From assembly GCA_028284635.1 (NCBI GenBank), contig JANQRJ010000066.1, positions 1 to 58,908 on the forward strand: 58,908 bases of DNA. The letters are read 5' to 3'. The position numbers and the translations under genes were made by a program. Shown here in pieces: positions 17,325 to 25,180 of this stretch (position 1 is the first letter of the stretch; each line of letters opens with the position of its first letter). Below the pieces are notes generated by a model. It was given only the letters and a program-made list of their open reading frames with translations. It was not told the origin of the DNA and searched no databases. Source of the stretch: Pelagicoccus sp. (GTDB lineage: Bacteria; Verrucomicrobiota; Verrucomicrobiia; Opitutales; Opitutaceae).

Positions 17325-18358
17325 TGTTTGGTTTCCGGGAACGCGGGCGGCTCGCCTGCATTTTTTGAAGAAGATGAAGAAGGAGAAGAAGATGAAGATT
17401 GTGGGGGCGAGGGGGATGGGCTATCCGCTGGGCTTCTCCCGTTGCCGCTGGTGATTCCGTTGAAAAGTTCGTTCAGGGCGTTGGGGCTCTCTCTCACTTC
17501 GAGAGCGGAAACGCCGATCTCCCGCATCATGCCGAGCAAGGGGTTGAGGGAAGTCTCGCCGTGCTCTACTCGCAGATTGCCGTTGTGCAAGGAGCTGTAG
17601 CTCCAGCCGCGTTTTTGGAACGCCTGGACCAACCGCTCGCGGTCCTGCGTTATCATAATTTCCGCCTCGGCTTTGCGGCGCTTCTTCAGATTTTCCAAAC
17701 TGTCGTGGGCCAGAACGCGACCGTTGGCGATGATCACGATTCGATCGCAGATGCGATCCACGTCGTGCAGCAGATGGGATGAAAGGACCACGCTGATGCT
17801 GGTCTCCTTCCAAACGCGTTCGATGAGATCGAGAATCAGGGCTTGGCCTTTGGGATCGAGACCGTTGGTCGGTTCGTCCAGAAAAACGAGATCGGGATCG
17901 TGAACCAGGGCTTGGGCTATTTTGACGCGTTGCTTCATCCCAGTGGAGTATGTATCCACTTTTCGGTAGCGCTCTTGTCCCATGCCTACGAAGTCGAGCA
18001 TCTCGTGAGCCCGTTGCCGAGCTGCCTCGAAGGGCATACCGGCGAGCTCGCCGCAGTAGGTTACGTACTCGCAACCCGCCATGCCGGGAATGTGGCAGTC
18101 CTGCTCGGGAGCATAGCCGATGCGTTTGCGCGTCTCGCGGCCATGGGCATCGATGTCGTTGCCTAGCAAGGACACGGTTCCGGCATCCTTGTTTTGCAGC
18201 TGCAACAGGCATTTGATGAAAGTCGACTTGCCGGCCCCGTTTGGCCCAAGCAAACCGATGGCGCCTGCGGGTATTGCAAGGTCGACATCGTCCAACACGG
18301 TTTGCTGCCCGTAGCGTTTGAGCAGGCCTCGGGTTTCGATGACGTATGACTCAGGCAT
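17321..18358 (-). CDS. ABC transporter ATP-binding protein with a repeat-encoded C-terminal tail
   Basis: A 345-residue ATPase. Walker A is GPNGAGKST (about residues 37-45), the signature YSTGMKQRV, Walker B LVFLDEPTNGLDP, switch histidine in LSSHLLHD. It pairs with the overlapping permease at 16314. The start at 18358 (MPESYVIETRG) is chosen because the longer frame to 18454 reads through a 'caaaatcatt' repeat (spurious ILPPNDFAKE). The last ~40 residues (Ser/Pro run, then NAGEPPAFPETKQ) are encoded by a GA/CT-rich tract (17361-17400) and a single arm of the 'gaacgcgggcggctcgcc' repeat (17336-17362), so a repeat appears to have inserted at the 3' end and extended the protein. Confidence 0.9.
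   Translation of the reverse strand: MPESYVIETRGLLKRYGQQTVLDDVDLAIPAGAIGLLGPNGAGKSTFIKCLLQLQNKDAGTVSLLGNDIDAHGRETRKRIGYAPEQDCHIPGMAGCEYVTYCGELAGMPFEAARQRAHEMLDFVGMGQERYRKVDTYSTGMKQRVKIAQALVHDPDLVFLDEPTNGLDPKGQALILDLIERVWKETSISVVLSSHLLHDVDRICDRIVIIANGRVLAHDSLENLKKRRKAEAEIMITQDRERLVQAFQKRGWSYSSLHNGNLRVEHGETSLNPLLGMMREIGVSALEVRESPNALNELFNGITSGNGRSPADSPSPSPPQSSSSSPSSSSSKNAGEPPAFPETKQ
17336..17400. repeat. Half copy of 'gaacgcgggcggctcgcc' repeat plus GA-rich tract inside a coding end
   Basis: The bases gggaacgcgggcggctcgcc match the arms of the palindrome at 47392. No second arm is visible nearby. The following gaagaagatgaagaaggag tract resembles the CT/GA palindromes at 25057, 38009 and 40817. 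It is translated in frame as the C-terminal tail of the ATPase. Confidence 0.75.
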
Positions 18359-18419
18359 GAAGGAGGAATCCTCTGCGGAGTCTACCCGGCGCGACGAACA
18401 AGGTTGCGGAATTTCTTTT

Positions 18420-18561
18420 GCAAAATCATTAGGCGGCAAAATCATTATTTTCATCCAAACTCTTGCGAGTTCGGCTACAGCGATGAGGAAGGGTTGGACC
18501 CGCCTAGCTCTAGCTAGAGGCTGTAGATCTAAACAATGATTTTGCCGCCTAATAATTTTGC
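18420..18561. repeat. Palindrome, 'caaaatcatt' family, copy 2, with a nested foreign arm
   Basis: Outer arms 18420-18446 and 18534-18561 match at all but one base (gcaaaatcattaggcggcaa...). The interior 18456-18480 holds one arm (ccaaactcttgcgagttcgg) of the family seen at 5344. It separates the metalloprotease gene (downstream end 18568) from the ATPase start (18358); both are on the minus strand. Confidence 0.87.
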
Positions 18562-18567
18562 TATCCC

Positions 18568-21195
18568 CTACTTCCCGTTTCCGTTGCGGCCAGGGGGAAG
18601 GAGTTTAAGCAGGGTTTGTTGTTCGAGGTACCAGGCGCGGAGGGAACGGGAAAGCATGGAGTCCTGGAAGCCCTTGAGGTTTCCAATGTTCAGCGAGTCG
18701 TCGATGATGCGCTTGAGGTCGGCGTGCAGACCTTCCTTGGCTTCCTTGGCCCAGGCTTCGAAGGAGCCGGTCTTGTCGTTGAGCGCCTTGGCGGCTGCTA
18801 CGCGGGTCTCGATGTCGTACTTGAAGTCGACTACCTCGACGAAGGCCTTGCTGACTTTGCCGCCGATGCGCTCGTCGTCGGCGCGTTCGAGGATGACGAA
18901 CTTCGCTAGCTCCACGATGCGCTTCTCCAGCTGAGCGGTCGCGTCGTCTTCGGAAAGCTTGCCGTTGGCGAGCAGACCGAGATCGCGCGGAGCGTTTTCA
19001 AGCGCTTCGAGGGTCTTGCGGAGGGCGGCTTCTTCCAGTTTTTCGAAGAACGCTTCTGCGCGCTTTTGGATGAGCTCCTTCTCCTCTTCGGTCCAAGTGT
19101 AGGTCTCCTCGTCGAGGCCGACGAAAGTGGCGTAGGCGTCGGAGTCCAGCAGCTCCTCGAGTCGCTTGGCCAGGGCTTTCGCGTCGAGCTTGGGAGCGGG
19201 CTTGACGGATTCGAGCTTCTTGTCGAGCTTCAGGCCCAGCTTGACGGGCAGATGGGCGAAGAAGACGCGATCGACTCCGCCGAGCTCCTCGAGCTGCTCG
19301 TTGAGGTACTTCCAGTGGGCTTCGGCTCGCTGCGTTTCGTTGAGCTCGCCAATGAAGTCGAAGTCGCGTTCCACCCGCAGCGAACGGGCCTCTTTCTTGA
19401 ACCATGCGAGATTGGCGCCAAAGGGGCGAGCGATAGCGTTGGCGGCGGGGCTTAGCTTCAAGTCGACGGACTCGAGCGGAATCCGGTCGCGCGGATCTCT
19501 GGGAGCTCTGGCTCGTATGAAGATTTCAATTACGGAATTCGGCAGGCTGGATATGGCGCGGGACAATTCCTGGTATTGGGCGAGAAGCGGATCGCGGCCG
19601 TAGTCGAAGTGGCGAACGTCCGCATAGGTCGAGACTTCCTCGTCGGAGGAGAAAAGCTGCTTCTCCTCCACCACCGTCTTGTCGTCAAAGTAGCCCCAGC
19701 GAATGGCGGCTTCGTCGTGCTCGAAGGCCTCGTCGCTTACCGTCATCTTCCAACCGGAGAAGACGGAAGCTTCGAAGGTATTGTACTCCATGATGGAGGT
19801 GGTAGTGACAGCCTCGCGGTATTCCTCCAGATCCTCGCCTGCGACGTAGGCTTGCACGAAGGCGTCGAGTTCCTTGGGACTGAGCGTGGCGCCGAGGCTG
19901 CCGGCAAAGTTGTGCCGCAGGCCCAGAACGTGGCCGACCTCGTGGGCAGCGACGGCTCTCACGTAGTCCTGAGATAGACGCAGAACGGCCTCGTCGGTCA
20001 GCTTGTCGTTTTCCAGCATAGCGAGCAGGCCTTCGGAAAGCTGCTTGGCGAAGGCATAGGGATCCACTCGGCAAGCGCTGCGGGCGGTGAAGAGTTCATG
20101 CAGACTTTGAACACCGTTCCCCTTCCCTTTCTTCTCCGGCTCTTCCTCCAGGATGCCGCTGAGGGAGCGCAGCAGCGCTCTGGCCCGGGCTCTACCGCTT
20201 ATGGCGAAGGTGCTGGTCATGAAAGCCTGGCCGTGCATGGCCTCTCCGGTACGCGGGTCGAGCAGGAGATCGGCATAGGCGAAGCCGGCGTTGTCCCAGG
20301 GAACCCACTGTACGACATTGTAGGCGGGATTGGGAGCGGTGACGTCGGCGGGAGCTTTTTTGGCCTGCACGACGTCTTTTCCGAAGGCCTTGTTCCAATA
20401 GAGAATGCCCTCCCGCACCGCATCCTCGTAGTCCTCCGGCGTATTCGCGCTGTAGTGGAAGACGATCGGATTCTCCAGATTGAAGCGACCCATCTTGGAG
20501 GTAGCTCGGCCGGTGGTCTCCTCGACTTGCGGCAGGATCTCGAAAAAGCGGGCGTAGCGAGTGTCGGCCTCGCTGGCTTCCTTGGCCTCGAATCCGCTTT
20601 TCGAATACGGTGAGATGAAATAGCGAATCTCGTAGCGGGCCTCCAGATCCTCGTCGCGCGACCGGCTGCGGGCCTGCACGGCTTGGCGAATAGAGAGCAT
20701 GCCGTCGTCCGATTCGACTTCGAAGACTCGGCTTTGCGGGATCTCCACGCCCCGATCGAGGGCGACGGGATCGAAACGCTTCGAGCCCTCGTTGAACCAA
20801 CTGCGGAAGACGACGCGGCGCATGCCTTGGTTGAAGTCGATCGCCACGACGCCGCCCTCCTCCGACACGATGGGAAAGGTGGCCAGCAGGCGGCGGGACG
20901 GAAGGGCATCCGTGACGACGCGGCCTAGCGAGGATTCGTACAGATCCACTTCGCCCTGGAAGCGCTCGAAGACGACGATTCTGCCAACAAGTCCCTTGCT
21001 GGTCGGGGCTAGGGCTTGAGGGATGGCGGAAGTAGACATCAGGTACTCCTTGCCGAACGCGGCTTCGGGCAGGCCGACGTACACCTCGTCGACGACTTCG
21101 AGCGGCGGACCGGGCTTCTCCCGGGCTGACTGGGCGCTGCAGGCCAAAAGATTGAAAGCGACAAGGATGCAAGCGAGCGGTCTAGCGGTATTCAT
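18568..21195 (-). CDS. Zinc-dependent metalloprotease lipoprotein (DUF5117/DUF4953-like)
   Basis: An 875-residue secreted protease. The N-terminus is a lipoprotein signal (LVAFNLLACSAQ, lipobox cysteine at about 19). The zinc site is H418-E-V-G-H422-VLGLR-H428, the extended HExxHxxxxxH metzincin form with E419 as catalytic base, followed by a likely Met-turn in TSIMEYNTF. The N-terminal ~250 residues (FNEGSKRFDPVALDRG, YEIRYFISPYSKSGF) match the domain found before the catalytic part in this family. The C-terminal 200 residues are charged and helical. Substrates are unknown; such proteins are common in Bacteroidetes, Planctomycetes and Verrucomicrobia. It is followed on the same strand by the ABC operon, 209 bp away across a palindrome. 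Confidence 0.88.
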   Translation of the reverse strand: MNTARPLACILVAFNLLACSAQSAREKPGPPLEVVDEVYVGLPEAAFGKEYLMSTSAIPQALAPTSKGLVGRIVVFERFQGEVDLYESSLGRVVTDALPSRRLLATFPIVSEEGGVVAIDFNQGMRRVVFRSWFNEGSKRFDPVALDRGVEIPQSRVFEVESDDGMLSIRQAVQARSRSRDEDLEARYEIRYFISPYSKSGFEAKEASEADTRYARFFEILPQVEETTGRATSKMGRFNLENPIVFHYSANTPEDYEDAVREGILYWNKAFGKDVVQAKKAPADVTAPNPAYNVVQWVPWDNAGFAYADLLLDPRTGEAMHGQAFMTSTFAISGRARARALLRSLSGILEEEPEKKGKGNGVQSLHELFTARSACRVDPYAFAKQLSEGLLAMLENDKLTDEAVLRLSQDYVRAVAAHEVGHVLGLRHNFAGSLGATLSPKELDAFVQAYVAGEDLEEYREAVTTTSIMEYNTFEASVFSGWKMTVSDEAFEHDEAAIRWGYFDDKTVVEEKQLFSSDEEVSTYADVRHFDYGRDPLLAQYQELSRAISSLPNSVIEIFIRARAPRDPRDRIPLESVDLKLSPAANAIARPFGANLAWFKKEARSLRVERDFDFIGELNETQRAEAHWKYLNEQLEELGGVDRVFFAHLPVKLGLKLDKKLESVKPAPKLDAKALAKRLEELLDSDAYATFVGLDEETYTWTEEEKELIQKRAEAFFEKLEEAALRKTLEALENAPRDLGLLANGKLSEDDATAQLEKRIVELAKFVILERADDERIGGKVSKAFVEVVDFKYDIETRVAAAKALNDKTGSFEAWAKEAKEGLHADLKRIIDDSLNIGNLKGFQDSMLSRSLRAWYLEQQTLLKLLPPGRNGNGK

Positions 21196-21237
21196 CTGAA
21201 ATGAGACGCTTGCCAGAGGCGAAAGAGGATCACGAAC

Positions 21238-21275
21238 AAAAAAGCCGCCCGCGCTTTGCGAAAAGCGCGGGCGGC
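21238..21275 (-). terminator. Rho-independent terminator of the first GH74-like gene
   Basis: A 13 bp GC-rich stem (21244-21256 with 21263-21275) followed, on the minus strand, by six Ts. It lies 37 bp past the stop codon of the gene at 21312. It is the clearest terminator in the window, and closely related stems follow the three paralogues. Confidence 0.9.
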
Positions 21276-21311
21276 GAAGAGTTGGTTTGGGCCGGCTTGC
21301 TGAAGAACGGC

Positions 21312-24300
21312 TTAGCGCGTGATCAGCAGGTCGTCGATCCAGACGCTGGTCTGGGCTGCGGTACCGGTGCTGACCTTGAACTCGTCGAAGGACGACGCGC
21401 TGTTTTGGAAAGGCTCGTCCGTAGCCAGAGTCGTGCCGTTGATGGCGACGCTGAACAGCTCCGTGTTGGTGTCGGCTACGATCTCGATGTCGTACCAGGT
21501 GTTCGACAGGAAGTTGAGCAGCGAGGTCGTGCCGCCGGATCCATTGATGGCGATGAGACCGCCGGCCGTGCGCAGATCGACCGCAATAGTACTGCCGCTA
21601 CGCAGCTGCATGCGCGTCCAGTTGTCCTGGTCGCTCTGCCGCCAGCGGAACGAGGCCGTAATCACGCCACTGGTCGCCGTGAAGTCGCGAGTCGCCGAAC
21701 TGTTGTCGAAGTCCTTGGTATCGTTCACGTTTAGCGAGCGGTCCGAGGATGACGGGAAGTCGACTACGCCAACTGAGCCGGCGCCGGTATCGCGCGTCCA
21801 GTTTGCGGGGATCGAACCGACCGAGGTACTGTTGAAATCCTCGCCGACCAGCGTTTCCACTTCGCCGAGGACCGTGGTCAAGACGGGCCGGTTTGCTTCG
21901 GTGGCGTTTTCGCTGGAGGCGAAGCTGCCTGACTTGAAGGCTAGCGGGCTGGTGTCTGGACTGAGCCGCAGGAAGACGTACTTCCCGGCGTTGGCTCCGT
22001 TGGCGTACTGGGAGTTGAGGTACTTGACCAACTCTGTGGCCCCGCTTGCATCCGTGGTCTTGATGCCGAGATCGGGCTTGCTCGAGCTGTTCGGCCAAGT
22101 GACGAAGTTATTCTGAATCTTGGTGGCGCTGGTGGTGTCGTTGCTGCCGGCAAAGTAGTCGTCGCTGAGAACCTGAGCGCTGCTGCGCACGCCGATTCCG
22201 TACAGGTCCGCCCGGAAGTTGCCGAAGGTGTTGCCATTGGCCGTGAGGGCCACCGAGAAGTTGGCTTCGCTGAAGGGATTGGCGGGGTTGAACACGTCAG
22301 CCACGTCGGGGAGCAGGAACGGATACACGATGCTGTGCAGCGTGCTTGAACTGCCAGGACGGCCGATCTTGAGTTCGGTATTGCCGGCGCTGCCAACCGT
22401 GCCGCCGCCGTCGCCCGCGGTCGAGCGCGTCACGCCTGCGTCGTCGTTGTCGGCGACGAACTCCCTCACCCCATCGTCGGTATCCGCGACGAAATAGCCG
22501 CGACCGTTGGTAGAGGCTACAAGCAGGCTGGTGCCGGGCTTGAAGGTCAGCGATTGGACCCTCAGATTTGGCAGGCCTGAATTCACCTGAACAAAGGGAT
22601 CGCTGCCTTCCTGCAGCCAGACGCCGGACTCGTTGGTGTTGCTCTTGAAGGGGTCTTGGTCGGAGGAAACGAAGACGCGCGTGTTGTCGACTGGATCGAT
22701 GGCCACGTCATTGATGGACTTGATCGTGGCATTGAGAACGATGGTCGTCCAGGTATCGGTGTCTCCATCGTATCGATACACGCCGCGCTGGGAGCTAGAG
22801 GAGTCTCTACGGTTGATGACATAGATGCGGTCGGACTTGACCGGGTCTATCGTTATTTCCGTGACGCCGTCCTGCGGGAAGCCGAGCTCGGTGAAGTTTA
22901 TCCCGTCGGTGGCCTTGTAGACTCCGTTGGACGAGCCGGCGTAGATGGTGTTCGGAGCCGCGACGGGATCCGCCGCTATCGTCCTGATCGTGCCGCTGAT
23001 GCCGGAGGTGAGTTCGGTCCAACTGTTGCCGCCGTCGGTGGAACGGTAGAGATTGTTGGAGCGGACCAGCCACACGGTGTCGGTATTGGTCGGGTGGACG
23101 TAGAGATCCTGGATGTCGTTGGAAGTGCCGGAAGGCAGATTGCGGGCGGACCACAGCTCTCCCCCGTTCGTCGTGCGGATGAGCCTGGTGCCGAAGTTGA
23201 ACTGGCCTTCGGCGAGATATATCACCTGGCTGGCGCCGGAGGTGTTGGTGAAGGCGATTTCCTGGGTGCCGTTGAAGGTCGACGCCCCTTTGTTCCTACC
23301 GCCAGCGGCGAACTTCCAGGAGAGCAAATCGTCGCGACTGAACCATTTGCCGGAGTCGAGGCCGGCAAGCGCGGACTCGTTCGTATCGAAGGGATTGAAG
23401 TAGAAATCCTCCGCGACCAGACCCGAATAGCCTGTGCCAGCAAAGAAGCCGCTGCCCAAGGCATCAGAAGAACTGATGACCCAGTTGGCTCCCGCATCGG
23501 TGGTCCCGTAGATCGTCTCGTTGTTGCCCATGAATACGTTGTCCGAATCCGATGGATCGATGGTGAGAACCTTCGGATCGGTGTTAACGTAGGCGTTGCT
23601 TGGATAGTTGGCGTAGTTGGTGCGAACCCAGTTCGCTCCTCCGTCGCCGCTGCGCCACACGCCGCGATCGGAGGTGCTGATTCTCACGGTGGCGTAGAGG
23701 ACTTCGACGCCGTCGTCGACCTGATCCACTTCGACGACTCGAAAGGTCGAACCGCTGGGAATGCCGGTCGAGCTGAGCGAGAAGTTCGCTCCGCTGTCGG
23801 TGGATTTGTATATTCCGCTAGAGGTGACCACCCAGACCGTCGCCTTGTTGGTCGGACTGCTGGTGACCCACCACTTCGAGCCTCCGCTCAAGCCAGTGCC
23901 GAGCTGGGTCCAGGTAGCGCCATCGTCGTCGCTGCGAAAAAAGGCCCCGCCGGAAGTGGCGTAGATGGTGTCGTCGTCCGTATCGCCGGAAGTGGCTACG
24001 GAGGACTTGTAGACGGCATTGTCGATGTGCCTGTTGGCGTTCATCGTAGACTTCAAAGACCAGGTGTCGCCTCCATTGAGCGATTCCCAGACTTCGCCGA
24101 GATTGGTGTAGCCGTTGCTGCTGTTGAAGCGACGGAAGTTCCCTATGAAGGCGAGAAGCCGACTGCTGTTGTTCGGATCGACTAGGATCTTCTGCACCGG
24201 AGCAGTCATGCCGGTCGATACCGTGAATGACGGGAAACCGGAGCGCTTATTGGTCCAGTTGAGACCGCCATCAGTACTGAGGTAAGGGCCGCGTCCTGTG

Positions 24301-24632
24301 GCCGCCCAGACATTGGTGGAACTCACCCATGTATATTGCTCGACGGTATGGCCGCCACCGCTAAAGCCGAAGGTACTTTGCCAAGTATCCCCGCCGTCGG
24401 TACTCAAGGCGGTGCCGAGCAAATCGCCTCCAGCGAGAACGCGATTCGAATCGAAGGGACTGACCGAAAGCGAGGTCACCTGACCTCCTACGCCAGGTTC
24501 AAGCAAGGGTGACCATTCAAAGTCGGTACCCGCGCGCGCGGAAAAGGAGAAAAGCAGACAAGCAAAAGCCACAAGCAATCGGCGGCAGCCCGAAGAAAGG
24601 GCGAATTCGCAATCCATAATACGGTTTTTCAT
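21312..24632 (-). CDS. Secreted GH74-like multi-domain glycosidase A
   Basis: An 1,106-residue exported protein with a signal peptide (about 1-35). Residues ~40-715 are a long chain of BNR/sialidase-like blades (recurring STDGGxxW, SxDGGxNW) whose length and order fit the twin seven-bladed propellers of GH74 xyloglucanases. Candidate catalytic acids are D70 (VLAGGDLLGT, at the place of GH74 ARTDVGG) and D426 (AGLDSGKWFSRDD). Residues ~735-925 form a DNRLRE/CBM96-like beta module, and ~929-1106 a jelly-roll-like module ending in WIDDLLITR that is shared by all four proteins of the cluster. Family placement is inference; a general BNR-repeat protein is the alternative. It is probably extracellular and acts on xyloglucan-like polymers. 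Confidence 0.75.
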   Translation of the reverse strand: MKNRIMDCEFALSSGCRRLLVAFACLLFSFSARAGTDFEWSPLLEPGVGGQVTSLSVSPFDSNRVLAGGDLLGTALSTDGGDTWQSTFGFSGGGHTVEQYTWVSSTNVWAATGRGPYLSTDGGLNWTNKRSGFPSFTVSTGMTAPVQKILVDPNNSSRLLAFIGNFRRFNSSNGYTNLGEVWESLNGGDTWSLKSTMNANRHIDNAVYKSSVATSGDTDDDTIYATSGGAFFRSDDDGATWTQLGTGLSGGSKWWVTSSPTNKATVWVVTSSGIYKSTDSGANFSLSSTGIPSGSTFRVVEVDQVDDGVEVLYATVRISTSDRGVWRSGDGGANWVRTNYANYPSNAYVNTDPKVLTIDPSDSDNVFMGNNETIYGTTDAGANWVISSSDALGSGFFAGTGYSGLVAEDFYFNPFDTNESALAGLDSGKWFSRDDLLSWKFAAGGRNKGASTFNGTQEIAFTNTSGASQVIYLAEGQFNFGTRLIRTTNGGELWSARNLPSGTSNDIQDLYVHPTNTDTVWLVRSNNLYRSTDGGNSWTELTSGISGTIRTIAADPVAAPNTIYAGSSNGVYKATDGINFTELGFPQDGVTEITIDPVKSDRIYVINRRDSSSSQRGVYRYDGDTDTWTTIVLNATIKSINDVAIDPVDNTRVFVSSDQDPFKSNTNESGVWLQEGSDPFVQVNSGLPNLRVQSLTFKPGTSLLVASTNGRGYFVADTDDGVREFVADNDDAGVTRSTAGDGGGTVGSAGNTELKIGRPGSSSTLHSIVYPFLLPDVADVFNPANPFSEANFSVALTANGNTFGNFRADLYGIGVRSSAQVLSDDYFAGSNDTTSATKIQNNFVTWPNSSSKPDLGIKTTDASGATELVKYLNSQYANGANAGKYVFLRLSPDTSPLAFKSGSFASSENATEANRPVLTTVLGEVETLVGEDFNSTSVGSIPANWTRDTGAGSVGVVDFPSSSDRSLNVNDTKDFDNSSATRDFTATSGVITASFRWRQSDQDNWTRMQLRSGSTIAVDLRTAGGLIAINGSGGTTSLLNFLSNTWYDIEIVADTNTELFSVAINGTTLATDEPFQNSASSFDEFKVSTGTAAQTSVWIDDLLITR

Positions 24633-25004
24633 TACAAGAGTTTTTGAATATATATTTTATCGTAAGCTTTGAATGCCAAGGCATTCGGGTTGGTTTAACA
24701 AAAGGAAGAAACCCGAAGGCAGCTACTGAAAGACAGTAACTCCCGACGGGTTTCTTCGGTACGCATGCGTGGAAACGAGGGATAACTTCGAACATCGAGA
24801 CTAAAAGGGGTTCGCTCTAAATAACACCCCAGCAAGCCACATCTGCTAAGAAAATTATCGATGAAATATAAATGTAATAAAAAATCGCTTAATACATAAG
24901 GGAAGTCCCTTCTATTTTATAAAACCATCAGATAAATCGCGCAAAACATGAATCATCCACGACACAAATTGTTACGATCCTGAAATATTATCTTTTCTTA
25001 TATG
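24633..25004. other. AT-rich leader region of GH74-like gene A
   Basis: No gene is seen. On the minus strand it holds a stem-loop at 24704-24760 (arms gaagaaaccc / gggtttcttc with an inner ttactg/cagtag helix) followed by CTTTTG, which could be a weak terminator or a 5'-leader structure, and a small perfect hairpin gaatgcc-aa-ggcattc at 24671-24686. The 25 bases before the ATG are AT-rich (cgataaaatatatatt), like the leaders of genes B and D. Confidence 0.5.
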
Positions 25005-25042
25005 CAAAAGCCGCCCGCACTCTGCGAAAAGCGCGGGCGGCG
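25005..25042 (-). terminator. Terminator-like hairpin after GH74-like gene B
   Basis: A GC-rich stem 25010-25018 with 25033-25041 (gccgcccgc/gcgggcggc), followed on the minus strand by TTTT. It is related to the terminator at 21238. It lies beyond a CT/GA-rich palindrome at 25057-25180. Confidence 0.75.
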
Positions 25043-25056
25043 AAGAGGCGAGAAGC

Positions 25057-25180
25057 CCCCAATCATAATCTTCCTCTTCCTCCTGATCCTAATCTTAATC
25101 CCGTTCCTCCCAATCCCCAGGCACGGGATCGCGGCTTTGGGATTAAGAGGAAGGTCAGGAGGAGGACTAGGATTATTGGG
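25057..25180. repeat. CT/GA-rich palindrome overlapping the stop of gene B
   Basis: Left arm 25057-25100 is pyrimidine-rich; right arm 25138-25180 is purine-rich (gggattaagaggaaggtcag). The right arm includes the TAA stop codon of gene B (25173-25175). Related CT/GA palindromes are at 38009-38066 and 40817-40895. Confidence 0.8.

Noticed and set aside
22656..24185. 509-codon plus-strand frame opposite GH74-like gene A (and 34848-36296 opposite D)
   Set aside because: Low-complexity shadow frames repeated opposite each paralogue; the minus-strand proteins have signal peptides and domains.
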